Origin: Pelargonium tetragonum
Taxonomy: Eukaryota; Streptophyta; Magnoliopsida; Geraniales; Geraniaceae
Assembly: GCA_036897445.1 (NCBI GenBank)
Contig: JAYMTL010000045.1
Span: 59,387-123,386, forward strand
Length of the DNA: 64,000 nt
Reading direction: 5' to 3'
Numbering within the stretch: the first letter of the stretch is position 1; the number at the start of each line of letters is the position of its first letter. This document shows positions 52,012 through 64,000 of the stretch, piece after piece. The notes under the pieces are model-generated. The model made no database searches, had not been told where the DNA came from, and worked only from the letters and a program-made list of their open reading frames with translations. The translations under genes and the position numbers were made by a program.

Positions 52012-52807
52012 GTTAACTACTGGGAGTTTCTTACAGTACAGGAAAAAGATTCTGAAGAACCTCCCTTAACTACTCAAATTTATGTACAAATAAGATTATA
52101 GAGTCACAACTAAAAAAAGTCCTAGTATTCGTTATAGAGAAAAGACCCCTAATATTAGGTAAACTTATAATCTAAAATTGACAATTAAAATGGACGGATA
52201 CAAACCTTGAACTTTCGCTTTTTTGAGCCTAACTATACATACAAAACGCAGATTTTGGGCTCGACTTTTTAAGCAATTATTTACTAAAGAAAATATCCCA
52301 GAAAGTTTTTCAAATCAAAGGAGAACGTTTCCTTGAACTCTTTTTTGAAACCGAAGTCAAAACCTCTATAACTTTATGTTTCAAGAGATTCCCTGTATAT
52401 AAATATCTCAATTTATCTTCTATTTCTTACCAACTGCGCGGGTTATAGGAGGATTAAAAAGGGCAATCCGCAGCTAAACATCTGAAGCCCTTAGTAGGAG
52501 CTTATGTAGAAAAGGATCTCGGTCTAAGAATTTGTAAGTGCTAAAGTTTCCTTTGTGGGTATTGCTTGAACGAAATGAGCTCACTTTCCACTAAACTTTG
52601 CGAGATTTCTTGCCTTGGAGATGTACTAGGCCCTAAAAAGAGTTTTTTTTAACTAAAAGTAAGATTTTTAGCTTAAAACGGATAGCCCGCGATAATAGGG
52701 TTAATAGAGGCGGGTTTCTTTGTTTTTATGAAGGAGCCTTTCCTACTTTTTAGGTAAAAGGAGCTTTCGCCAGGTTAAAAACACCAAAAAAACTTAAGTA
52801 AATTTTA
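52012..52807 (+). repeat. Dispersed ~0.8 kb direct repeat, copy B
   Basis: Second copy of the repeat at 36789-37592, in the same orientation and 15.2 kb downstream. Differences from copy A are about half transitions and half transversions, with indels up to about nine bases (one at the GATAGCC site near 52680). The region matching the 3' end of the frame at 37534 is present but broken here, so that frame is not conserved between copies. Confidence 0.9.
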
Positions 52808-52809
52808 GA

Positions 52810-55800
52810 AAAAAAAAGGTTTATTTTATTATAAAGCAGCAAGCAGGTATTTAATCATGTTGCACGAGAATGGCTTTAAATTAAATGGGTTTTTTTAATT
52901 TATAGGTATGCCCCGGATATATAGCTTTTCTTTGACGTTGATTGAATCTAGAATATAAAGGCTAGTGTAAATCTTGTTTTTAAGTAGTTAGACTTTTCTG
53001 GGTTTTGTTTTGTCACTTTTCCCACTTCTAAAGGCGCTTATAATAGGATTTTTATTATACAAGCTTTTAGCGCCCCAGCTAATTCCTAGTATCAGTTACC
53101 ACTTAATTTGAAGAAACACAAAAGTATGCAGTCCTTTAAAAAGTAAAGAGTAATCCTGTTGTAGCATAGGGGTCCCTCTTATTTAAATTTAAGGGCAAAG
53201 CGTGACTGCAGGATCTTACAAGGGCAAGGAAGTGAAGGGGAATTGTAATGAGGCCCGCCTGTCTAGTATTGGGGATAAAAAGTGGAGGTATTCTTAGCAG
53301 CCTCTATAAGCAAAAAAGTGGGTATCTAATTCACTAAATTGAGTCCTAGTAACTGCGCCGAATTTGGAGAGCTTGCTCAATATGTTGTCAAACCAAACTG
53401 CTAGTACTATAAAAAGACACTCGATAGACTTTTCGGTACGTCTATGAGCTGGGAAGCTTCTAAAGAAGGACTCTTCCCTAAGCTAACCCCTGATATTTGG
53501 ATTCTCCTTCACAGAATTACTTTCATTTTTAAAGGATCCTGTTTTATTGCCCCCTCAAAAGTCTTTTCTTTAGCTTTTTACACTCCCACCCAGGGTTAAC
53601 AGATCTCCAATTAGTATTTGCCAGTTTCTTCCATATATTTTACGTCGAGAGGTATTCTAACTATACTAAACATTCATTAAATAAGGCTTTTTTAAAAGGT
53701 AAGACTTTGCTATAGATACAAGCAAAATCTTGGGTTCTTAATAAAAATTCCCGGCTAGATAATGATAAAAAAGACTTGGATTGGAAGCTACCGCCCCATA
53801 AGTGTCCCTTTTTAGTTTAGTATAAAGGGAGGCCCCGTAATGAATCTCGTTGACAGCGCTCTTTCTTGTTCTATGGATCCCTGCACAAAATAAGAAAAAC
53901 CATACTAATTTGAATTTGCTTAATCCTGCGCGTTTATAGACTAAAATAATATATTAAATAACAGAAGCTCGAGCGAAGTTTAAAAATTAGACACTAGTTA
54001 TGAAGTAACAAAGTAGGGGTAGTTTTTATGGAATTGCTCTTAAAGATGCTGGGGTACTCCTATGCTTGGTTGACCTGGCATACTAAAATTGTCTAGGTAG
54101 AACCTTCCTTATCTCATATCTCAGGCTTAGTCTTTCTCGAACAGGAAAAAGTGCCTGTTTTTGCATAAGGCTGTTGAGTCTAATCTATTTTTTATCGCCC
54201 GGGTAAGTCTACAGGGGGCTTCTTTATCCAACCTTTAATGCATTCTATCTAAGTGTTTTCATTCCCCCTTTTCATTTTTAACTTAACGTTGGTACGAAAG
54301 GTTACGTATTTTACAACTTTCGGAATCTTATATAAAGAAAAAGAAAAAGGATTTATATACCCCAATACTGACAAGAATTTTGACTTAAATTAGAAGTACC
54401 CGTTACTTGACAACCTATATTGATTTTATCGAGAAAAAGTTCATTATCAAAGAAAGGGAGACTCTGTTTATGAGAGGCTGAAGTGAACTTGTTACCTAAT
54501 ATTTCATTTCGGCCCTGTTAGCGTTTTAGTGCCGTGAAGATATGCTGTATTTTTGTTAACCCAAAATTCAATTTGATAATCAGTTAATGTATAGAGCGTG
54601 GATTACGATACAGTACAACATAAAAATTTAAAGAGCGCTTTCTAGTTAGGTCCGTAATAAGTAGAGAGCAAATCCAGGACTTATCAAAGGGAATGCCGAA
54701 GGTTAAACTTTGGTTTCTTTTGCGTTTAGAGAGTAGCCTGCAATTCCTTCTAGGTTCAAGAAGCACAACATCTCATACTATAGAAACGAGCTGGAAGGCT
54801 TTTTTAAGATAAGAAAAGGGAGTCTTTGCTTTGCAGTAATAACCTTTTGCGGAGTAAATTTATAAAAGTGCTTAACGCGCCCTGCCCGTCGCATCTTGTT
54901 TTTAAGGATTTTGCAGAAAAGCTAACAAAAAATTCATTAAAGTCCAGTTCTTTAGGCGGAATGTTATAATGAAAATATATGAGAACAGGAGATCTTGGAG
55001 CTGCGCAATACATACTAATAAGAGAATTTTAAGGGTTAGCTAGTCCTAAACGGGTTCTTCTAAGAAAAACTAGATGTATAATACACCGAACTAATGCCTT
55101 GCCCACATGAGAATCATTTAGATAAGGAAAAATAGAAGTTAATAAATATCTTAGAGTGTCGAGTAGAAATCCCAGCTGTTATAGGCTTGTTAGATTTACT
55201 TCTTCTTATAAGGCAATCCGGGGCCCCTTTAGATATTTTTAGAGTTATTCAGTCTCCTTCTATGCTGGTAAAGTCGGGTGTTAAAGAGTATAAAACCCGG
55301 AAAAAGGGAGCCGGATCCAGAAAGAAACCTATTGATAAAAGAAGAATTCTTAGAAGAAGGTCCTAAACGGGAGTTTTGCTTTATCGAGATAAATTGTATC
55401 CTTTTTTTCTTTTTTATAAATAAGACAGAGTCCTTTTTAAGGTTTAAGTGCGGGAGCAAGTACAAAGGGTAAAGGAAATTCTAAGCGCAAGTTTTTACAG
55501 GGTGGTTATTAGGATAGGGCCTCTCAAATTCTACTTTATAGGAGTTCCCGGGGGTGCTTTATAATTTCAAAAGGGGTTTCCTTTTTATATCAATTCAATT
55601 CGTAAGGGCTTTGAGAAGCGAGTCTAGGGGCTCCCAAACGGGTCCGGTAGTATATACTTATAAAAAAGGAAGTACAGTAAAAATGAAATTACAAGGTACG
55701 TTTTTAGTAAGAGAAACCTTTTTCATACAACAAAAAAAATCCAGTATGATATGAGGTAAATCCCTTTTGTAATGGACCAGGAAGAGGCTTTAAAAAAAGT

Positions 55801-58800
55801 AGTCGTAGTTTTTAAGCACTTTATTTTGTATAGACTAAAAAAGACTTTTATTCGCTTTTTATAGAGGCATCCTCGCAGGTTTTTTTAATCTTTAGCTTTT
55901 TACGTGCTTATAATAAAATATTAAGCAGTTCTCTATTTAAAGAGTCTCTTGCAATTTCTTGGAGTATGTAGAGCTTTTTTTTATAACTTAAAGTGTAGTA
56001 CTTATACCTTTACCCTGCTTGGGTCCTATTTAGCGAAATAAAGTATACCTGGGTTTGCGTCTGAGTAAAACTTCCTTGCAATTGTTGAAAAGTACTCTTG
56101 TACCTGGATTGGTAGGATGCCTAGCTTATAGGTACGGGGTTTTGTTCCAAGCCGTAATAAATCCAGAATGTGATATAGAAATCTCGATACTAAAATAGCA
56201 ACCCTTTCTTTTTAGGAAAAAGCAGAGTAAAAAGGATTAGTCTAAAATAAATAGATTCGTTGTATAATAAGTAGGAAGTTATCCATATGAAATTTAGAAT
56301 ATATACTAAGAATATAATTGGCAAGCTAAGCCCATACAACTATAGAGGCTTTTTAGGCGCATCCTAAGTTTGGGAGTCTTGAACAAATTCTTGTTCTAAT
56401 TTTCCTAATACTAAGGATTCCTTTTAGAAATACCTTAAACTTACTTGTACATATCTCCCAGAGGGAGTTACCCACTTATTTGATTTGAAAAGGTATAAAG
56501 TAGAATACAAAAATTTTCATTTTTTAGAGTTAGCATTTGGAATGAAACTTTTGTAGTATAATAGTTATCGACGGCCCATAAGAATCCTCCCCTAAAGACA
56601 CTGAGAATAGCTTTAATGCGAATTTGAGAATTTCCAATCTAGTTTATTTCCTAGAAAAAATTGTTACAGAATGCGTATGAGAAGTCTTTCTACGTAAATA
56701 TACTACTCTAAGATAAAAAGAGTTATATAAGTCCCTACGAACGAAGGCTCTTTTTTTTTCTAGCTATTATACTAATTAAACAGAATTTTCCGCTTAGATT
56801 TTTAACGTAAAAAACTAACTTCTAGAGCTTTTAAAACCTTCATTTAGTATTTTTTCACAAGACGGAGAAGGAAATTAAGAATCGGGTACTCCTCATATCT
56901 CAAAAAGAGAGTCTGAATTCCTTTTACTAGTGCGGGAAGCTCAGTTCGAAAGTCTAAGGTTTATAATCTTTTGTAGAAGCGTACTTTCACTAGGTTTCTT
57001 TATGTTGATTCTTATTCATGTATTTGAGTTTATCTCTTAATATCAAAAAAAGGGGGTAGTAAATCTGGGTTCTGCTCATAAGCGGCAATTTTTTTCTGTC
57101 ACTTGTTAGGAATCAATAAAAAGCATCTAGAATCCTTATTACAATCCGTTTCTGCTTTCCTTTATTCAGTATCTAAAGTATGAATAGTTACTAGGTGTTT
57201 AAAAGTGTTCCCTTATTAGAGTTTATCTGGATTCAGTTCCTTAGTTAGTTCGTTGCTGCTTTTTTATAACATAGCAAAAAGGTGACAACTCTATTTCTCG
57301 TTAATAACTTAGAAAGTTTCCGTTGAGGTTAGAACCCTTTTGCTTCAGATTAGCCTTGCGTTCCCTGAAAAAAATCTAGTTGGTTTCGAGTTTGGGATAT
57401 TTTAGTGCGCCGGGTGACCTTGAAAGATAGGGTTATTATTTCTTTGGCTACTGCGGTATATAAGTTAAGTGAGGAAGGGATCCAAAATAGTATAGTGAAT
57501 AAATTCCCATGTATGAATTCCAGCTTACATGTCTTAGTCTTCCTTTGTATATCGGGCAACTGGGGCCCTATTAGTTTTAGTTCAAATTCTTTCAGATACT
57601 GTTCCTTAGATTAGTAGTTTAGTGCACTTCAATTAGTATGTCAGAGGATCCTCCCCTTCTCAAAAAAGCCATTCGATCCGTGAGGGGACATCTAACAAAC
57701 GACTTTTAGCATTTTTCAGTGGTTTGGTTCAAGTGCTGCGGAGACCCTTTATTTAGCTTAGTGGCTTTTTACTTAGAGCTCGCGATTTACCCAAGGGAGC
57801 CTCTTCCACAGGGGTAGAAATAGAAGTCAATTTACTTACAAGTATAAGTGCTTTAAAAGAAAGAAAATCCAACCTTCGAATACTAGAACAGGGCCTAGCC
57901 TAGAATTCTCGACCACAGCTACTAAAGAAGTAAGCCCTATTACAATTACAGGAGAATGACTAATATTAGACAGATCCTTTGAGTGGGGTACACATATCTG
58001 ACTAGCTAGAAAGTAAAGTGTTAGAAGAATTTGGAGGACAATCCACGTAATACAGCTTTCTTGCGAAGGGTCCTTTATGCCTTACGGGACAAACTTCTAC
58101 TCACGTCTCTCATATGTTACGAATAAACAATTCCGCAATTTGGGAAGGAGAGCCGGCTCTTATTCTTATAGGGAAATGTTACACAAATGTCTTTCTGAAA
58201 ACCCTGTTATTTTTTATTATGCGGCCCCTTTTTATAATCCAATCTAGAGATCTTGGTAATAAGAAAGAAGATAGCTGCATAAAGTTAAAGAAAGGAAGAA
58301 CTAATAACTACCCAATTGGAAAATAAAGGGACTTGTAAGAGACTAAAAGGACCCTGTTTAGACAATGACTTTTGAGAGAACCCTCTTTGTTGCACTAAGC
58401 TACTAATGAGAATCTTAATCGAAAAAAAGGAAGCGTACTGGAGCTAGAGACTCGAAAAAGGAGCAACGAGGGGAATCCATAGGAAGGAGAATAAAAAACT
58501 AAGGAACTTCCATCGAGGAGAAACGCTAGCCAATAAACATCCATGAACGGGATCTTTTCAAGGAGTGGGCTTTTTTGAAGTTGCATGCGCTGTTAAGACT
58601 CCATCTATCTCAATAGGAGCGATAAAGTACTTGAAGATAAACAGGAGATTTTTGTAATGAAATCCTATGCCTGCTAAAAGGGGAATATAATATATAATGA
58701 AAAGGCATAAAACAGGAAATTTCTTTGCCAATAACTAAGGAATAAACCCTCCTGAGAAACCAAAATCTCGCGGGTACTCTTTGGGACATAGTGGAAGGGG

Positions 58801-61800
58801 GCTTTAAGATTTTTGACAAAAGAATATAAGCAGTCCCTGGATTTGTAAAACCCTTTTCATAGAAAGTGCTACTTTAACATGAGCAAACTACTTCGTTTTT
58901 GTATAAAGAAGGAAGATGTTCTAACTTACTTATTAGTTAGAGTCCTGGTTTTAGTCAAGTGCAGTATAACCTTATAGTAGAAAGTTAATTTGCTATCTCC
59001 TATTCTATAAAAGTCGCCGCCTTTTTGGTATAGTATTTTATAGTACAGGATTTCCTTGTTGTTTAGTTAAAAAAGGATACGCCAACCCTGTATGCAGCAC
59101 TTCATAACCCGTGCACCTTGGCTTTTATTAGAAAATTCTTTTACTAAATCCTCGCTTTGACTCAAACCCGTATATACTGATATCAAAACTAAGGGTCGCG
59201 CCCGCAATAAAACTCTATAGGGCCCTTTTTAGCAGTAAACCTAGAACTTTAACTTCCGCCTTTTTCAGAAGAGGCTTACAAGATAGGAAATTCGTCTAAG
59301 AGCACTTCTATTTAAGTGATTCTTAACTCCTACTTCAGCTCAGCCTAATCTAATAAATAGAAATTTTAGAGTATCTTAGGCTATAGAATCTAGTTTTCAA
59401 AGGTTACTCTATTTGGAGGTTTTTATTTATTTGGATTCAAGTTACCCTCGCTCAAAGCCTTATTTATTATATCCACTCCAATTTTCAGGACTTTTAGTTA
59501 TTTCCGCTTGACTTTTTTAATAAATCTATTGTTACTCAGTAGCTTTGTAAAGTCCTGTAGAGATTCCCTTTAAGTTATCGTTTCGTGCTTTTTAAGTGTA
59601 TTTAGGGACCTTGGTAGCATACTATAGTGAAGTTTTTTTAGACGATTAGAATATGGGTTAGTGATCGGGAAGAAAGTCTGGGTTATCCTTAACATGAGTC
59701 CTTTTAAGACCTCTTTATCGAGAAAAAAGGGGTGCTGAAGTGCAACTCCTTTTTGACAGGAAGATACGGAATAGGAAGCACTTTTTGGGCCTATTATCCC
59801 ACTAGGGAAAGGTGTTATCTTATTTAATTTACCAGAGGCTGCTGCCCCTAATCGCTAATAGAATCTTTCTAGTCAAGGCACCGCTTGGGGTTCAAACCTC
59901 TCTATACCAGTAACTACGGGGAACAGTCCTTAAGAACTAGCAAGGAAATCCTCTAGAGAGCCAAGAGCAAATAGGTTAAGCTAGGTATTCACGAGTTTAT
60001 ATGATTGTGAGTGTGAGGGCCCAACAAATCCAGACAAGTAAGAATTCCAATATAATATAAAAGGGGAAAGTTGACTTTTTAAGTGAAGGGGGTTCGGCTT
60101 TTATGTATTGGATATGTACCTCCCACCTCTCATCAAGACTTAGTAAACGAAAGAAATCGAGGGATTCTCTTAAGACCTTAATTTGTAAAAACTAAGGCTA
60201 AAGCTAATAACAGGGTATCCCTTCAGATTTCAGAAGGTAATTAAGTAATAAATAACGGATGGGAGTATACTTTAACTAACACTCAAGTTTTTAATGAAAT
60301 AGAAAACCAAATAGGGATTTTTTTTTTACAAGGCGACAAGGTCAGAGTTTCTTTCCCGGAAGAGTTCCATCTAACGAGGAGTGTAGAATTAATAGAATTG
60401 TTAAAAGGCGTTCTTTATTTCCTAATCTGTACCAGGAAGAATTTGAAACTGGAGTCTACAATCTAGAAATAGTTAATTAAAAAGTAGAAGTTTTTCTGGC
60501 TCTAAGGTCAAAGTCTCTTTTCATTTAAGTAAGGCTTTTGAGCTCTCAAGATCGCAGGGAATTTTCTATAACCAAATAGTCTAGGGTTTCCTAAGTTGTT
60601 TTATTGGAATTTATGAAAGGGTTTAGCTTAAACCGGGTATTCTTAAGGACAAGTATAGTTCGGGAGCTTCTAGGAACTCTCTTCCTGCCAGTTAACCCCT
60701 TATCGAAATAAGCTGGGCCGGTATACCTTCCAAAAGGAGTTGATCCTATACTTTACGGAAACTTTCTATAACTTAACTTGGATTCCTACAACATAGTCTA
60801 AGCGCCGCTTTTTTCTTTTCATTCGGCCTTGGTTCATATAGACCCAATCTCTAAAATCCTAAGTACTCTTTTACTTTTTACTACAGGAAAACTTCTATAC
60901 CAGTTGAGTTTAGAACCCGCTATGTACAATATTAAAGCCAAGAGTTCTCCATAAATCTACGGGTCCAAAGAAAGTACTACATCACTGCAAAACCCCGGCT
61001 AATAGAATAACACTCACAATCAAAAATCCTAATTTTAGAAAACGCTTATTAAGGAGTCCTATTGGTAACGAGTGCCCTCTCAAGGCTGAAACTTCGTTAA
61101 AAATATCCGCACCGAGAACAGAACAATAACGGAAAGCTAGGGTATCTATCCCCTAAGAACAAAGAACACCCGCCTTTAAGAAAGCGTTACACAAAATTAG
61201 TAAATTAAAGACATCCGCTAAGACCCTCCAAAACCTCTAGATAAGTACTCTCTATGTTCCTTTAATTTAAAGCCATCACCTTAACTCAACCAAAGCCAAG
61301 AAGTGTCAGGGCCTATTGGCGATTCCCTTTTCGCGAGCGCTTACTCAGATTGCAAACTTTTCTAAAAATGTATCCACTCTTTTACGAATTAAGCAAGTGG
61401 AAATCGCGTGGTTTATCCTTTTTAGGGTTGTAGGAAACCCCTTCAATTTTAAAGTAACACAGAATATGAATTCGGATTTTAGTAACTTGTTATTCAAGCG
61501 CCAGGTTACTTTATATAGGTATCTGGGGTCCTCGTCTGGATACTAAAGTAGTTTACTCAAATCTCGATCCTATAAGGAAAGCCCAAACTTCTAACCTAGT
61601 TAGGGTCGGATTTCCGTTCACACCGCTAATGCTAATAAGGGTTCCCCATAAGGGAGGACCGGTATCTACTACAAGAATCCCCGAATATTAAGAGACTTCT
61701 TCGGTTTTGAATTTTCTATTGGGCTGCAGCAGTGTCCTTATCATCTGCAATGCCTTAAAAAAGGAGATGCTACAGAATTTGTGGAATACTCATCAATCTT

Positions 61801-64000
61801 TACCTAATTCTGTCCATTTTCAAAAAAGACACTTCATACCTAATCTAAACCGAATCTCAGAAAACCTCAAGAGTATCCACCCAAGTCTCTTCTCAATTTA
61901 CCCTAAAGGAGACTAAAAGAATTAAAGAGCACTTAAAAAAGCCCTAGAAATTTTTATGGCAGTAATATAAGTTTTTCTCTCCCATAAGGCTGTGGTATCC
62001 CTTGCGAGGTATAGGTCTAGTAAGACTTTCTCTTAAGAGACACCTATTAAGTTAAGTAAAGTTCTCTGCAATACGTTGTAAAAATCGGAACTTATCCCAT
62101 TACAAAAGAATTGAAACTATCTCGCATTCCTTATCTAGACATACATATAGGGCTAGGCCTACCCACTTCTCAAGAAAGAGTCTGCGCTCGGGTATATAGT
62201 ATAGTTGCTCCTTATAAAAAAGGCATTAAGATTTCCTTTGGTCCGGGTATTTAAGTCATTAAAATAAGGATCTTTTGCGAATTGTCATAAATAAAAATCC
62301 CAGTATTAGTCTCTTAACTATCCCCTACAACTTAAATATCCCATTAACTATAGTAACTACTTGAATTGCCTATGTTATGGAATTACTCCCTTTCTGGGTG
62401 GGACTAGCCACAAACTTTTTAGGAAATTTTATTTGTATGCACCTCCAGTCTTATACTCCAAGGGGTTTTTTCGTGTTAATTGTATCTAGGAAATACTAAG
62501 ACTTTCACTTTAGTTTATTTGCTTACCTGAAAACTAAGAACTTGAATTCCTTGTAACTTACTTAGAAAACTACCCATACCTCTGTTAGTCTGCACCTTCT
62601 TCATAAAAGGAACCTTTTCAAAATCCTTTTTAGGGAAAGATTCTTTTCCTTTTAGATATCTAACAAATCCTAGTATATGAATAGAAAAAGATAGGAAAAA
62701 CCTCTCCTGTTTATGCGTGCCCCTTTTACTTACCCTAAATACTAGAGAGTACTCAAAAGGATAAGTGCCTTTAATATCTTGTAATTGTAAATCCCTATAA
62801 AAGCAAAATTTTTACCCTGACAAAATCTCGGGATCCTTATTCCTTATATTATACTAAAACGGAGCCTCCTTAATACCCCTTTATCTTTGCCTTTCCGTTT
62901 TATCATCTTTCTTCTAAGAATTCCTCCTTGTGTTCAGTAATGTCGGATTCTATATTCCTCTGTATTCTAAGGCCAGAGTGTGAGTAATCCAGAGGCACTC
63001 CTTACTCTATTTTGGGTTTTCTTACTCCGGGGGGCTCAAAGGCCTTGAACCTATGGCTCAATAAAAGGTATTAGTCGACATTTTGTTAGACGCCCCCTCA
63101 CTGATGATTTGCCTTTTGAAAGGGCTTTTTGAGCTGTTTAAGTGGAAGGCACCGATGGCTTAGTTCAAGAGACCACAAGTTGACTGCTAAAGAGTAAGAT
63201 ACTGACGAGAAAGAATCAACATAAGGAAGAATTGACTACACAAAAGAAATGGAAGAAAAGCTAGCCAACAATTCTTCGTGAGTGAGAGTAAGTCCTTTTG
63301 TGGGCTTTAGATAGAGAAAATAAGAATTCTTATAAAATAGGTAAACAAAAATTAACAAAGGGAGCTTGTGTTCCTTAGGGTTTACGTTAGTTATTTAGAG
63401 GGGTATGAAGCTTGACCCGGGGAAAACGCAGGGATAAATAAAGTTTCAAATCTAATAAGTTGTAAGTAAACTATAAAGAAAGCCGCTACTCCGCTACAAC
63501 GGAAAAAGCTCTTTGGAATCTGAGGAAAGGGATTTAGTAACAAGTCAATATGAAGTGGTTGTAAGGTATTTAAGAGATTGGTCGGCCTAGAATTATAGGG
63601 ACTAATCAAAGAAGTTCTTTTATTTGATTCTAAGTTTTCAATTCCAGATAATGATAATCAAGATATTCTAAGGATGTTGTCCACTCACCCTGCTTTAGTA
63701 CTCGAGTTAAGGGAATACCGAATATTATACAAGAAGTTCAGTTATCTAAAACGGGTTCTTGTTAAAGCATTTCTAGTACAGGGTATAACTCATAAGTAAG
63801 AAAGTACTTTTCCTTTCCTTTTTTATAGGAGGATCTTCTTTAGGTCTTCGCTAGTTAAATTAAAAGAGGATTTCTACTGAAAGAGGGGTGTAAAGTCTAG
63901 AAAGTTTTTTACCGGGTGTAGGACTCTAAGCGTCGGTTTTACAGGCAAGGCAGCTGGCGAGTAATGAAAATCTAAGAAATTGAATGCAGAAGACTAAGAA
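52810..64000. other. Gene-free stretch
   Basis: No gene recognised. Frames of 60-78 codons cluster on both strands at 54584-55013, 55229-55472, 55554-55754, 57350-57614, 58114-58819, 61316-61916 and 63391-63609. Several overlap on opposite strands, and none shows a domain, signal peptide or start context. A T10 run lies at 60318-60327. The stretch near 58420-58600 is purine-rich and somewhat richer in G+C than average. Confidence 0.55.
58055..58079 (+). repeat. Short dispersed repeat, copy 2
   Basis: Partner of 29135-29160, sharing GCTTTC, GCGAAGGGTCC and TTTATG with one substitution and one indel. Confidence 0.35.

Larger units (their letters stand above)
1..64000. other. AT-rich, gene-free DNA with RIP-like dinucleotide skew
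   Basis: Hand counts over twelve spread lines (720 bases) give TpA 95, ApT 69, CpA+TpG 44, ApC+GpT 68 and CpG about 15. TpA is in excess and CpA/TpG is at about half expectation, the combination produced by repeat-induced point mutation in filamentous ascomycetes. Stops fall at about the random rate in all frames and the longest frame (133 codons) is near the random expectation. No homopolymer exceeds ten bases, unlike typical animal or plant nuclear spacer. The organism is inferred, not shown; an enlarged mitochondrial or plastid spacer is the main alternative. Confidence 0.55.

Noticed and set aside
55229-55472. Overlapping 78- and 64-codon frames on opposite strands as a small gene
   Set aside because: Both are short, lack starts in a good context and show no recognisable domain. 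Such pairs recur at 30776-31077 and 57350-57614, as expected by chance.
1-64000. CRISPR array, prophage, IS element or bacterial operon
   Set aside because: No regularly spaced repeats, no transposase-length frame and no run of co-directional genes. The gene density is incompatible with bacterial DNA.

Overview
This window is about 64 kb of AT-rich DNA (roughly 35% G+C in the lines I counted by hand). I find no intact gene, rRNA gene, complete tRNA cloverleaf, operon or CRISPR array. The longest open frame is 133 codons. A random sequence of this composition has a stop about every 14 codons and should give a longest frame of about 120 codons, so the reading frames show no clear coding signal.

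The most informative signal is the dinucleotide bias. In twelve 60-base lines (720 bases) spread over the window I counted TpA 95 against ApT 69 (ratio about 1.4), and CpA+TpG 44 against ApC+GpT 68 (ratio about 0.65). CpA/TpG is at about half its expected level and CpG is only mildly low. This is the classic footprint of repeat-induced point mutation (RIP), which turns CpA into TpA on both strands in filamentous ascomycetes. It also explains the texture: surviving G sits inside purine runs and surviving C inside pyrimidine runs (AAAGGG, CCCTTT, GGATCC, GGGCCC). My best guess is therefore a gene-free AT-rich compartment of an ascomycete nuclear genome, such as an AT isochore, old transposon graveyard or regional centromere. 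An inflated organelle spacer remains possible. In its favour are several tRNA-like fragments, one resembling an organellar tRNA-Pro. Also against a simple RIP story, the one clear duplicated segment has diverged by transversions and indels as much as by transitions.

Layout. 1-14 kb: skewed DNA with a tRNA-Pro-like fragment (about 8.04-8.11 kb), an antisense tRNA-like segment (about 12.13 kb) and a patch without the skew (about 13.6-13.8 kb). 14.6-14.9 kb: a minus-strand possible coding relic. 15-31 kb: featureless. 31.6-32.0 kb: a less skewed patch with a short direct repeat. 34.45 kb: a perfect 16-bp hairpin. 35.4-38.4 kb: two possible coding relics flanking the first copy of a roughly 0.8 kb repeat. 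43.3-43.8 kb: a purine-rich, TGA-free block that looks like decayed coding DNA. 52.0-52.8 kb: the second repeat copy, in direct orientation. 53-64 kb: no gene.

No genes here work together. The window reads as decayed sequence with a few recognisable scraps, and function assignments are deliberately withheld.
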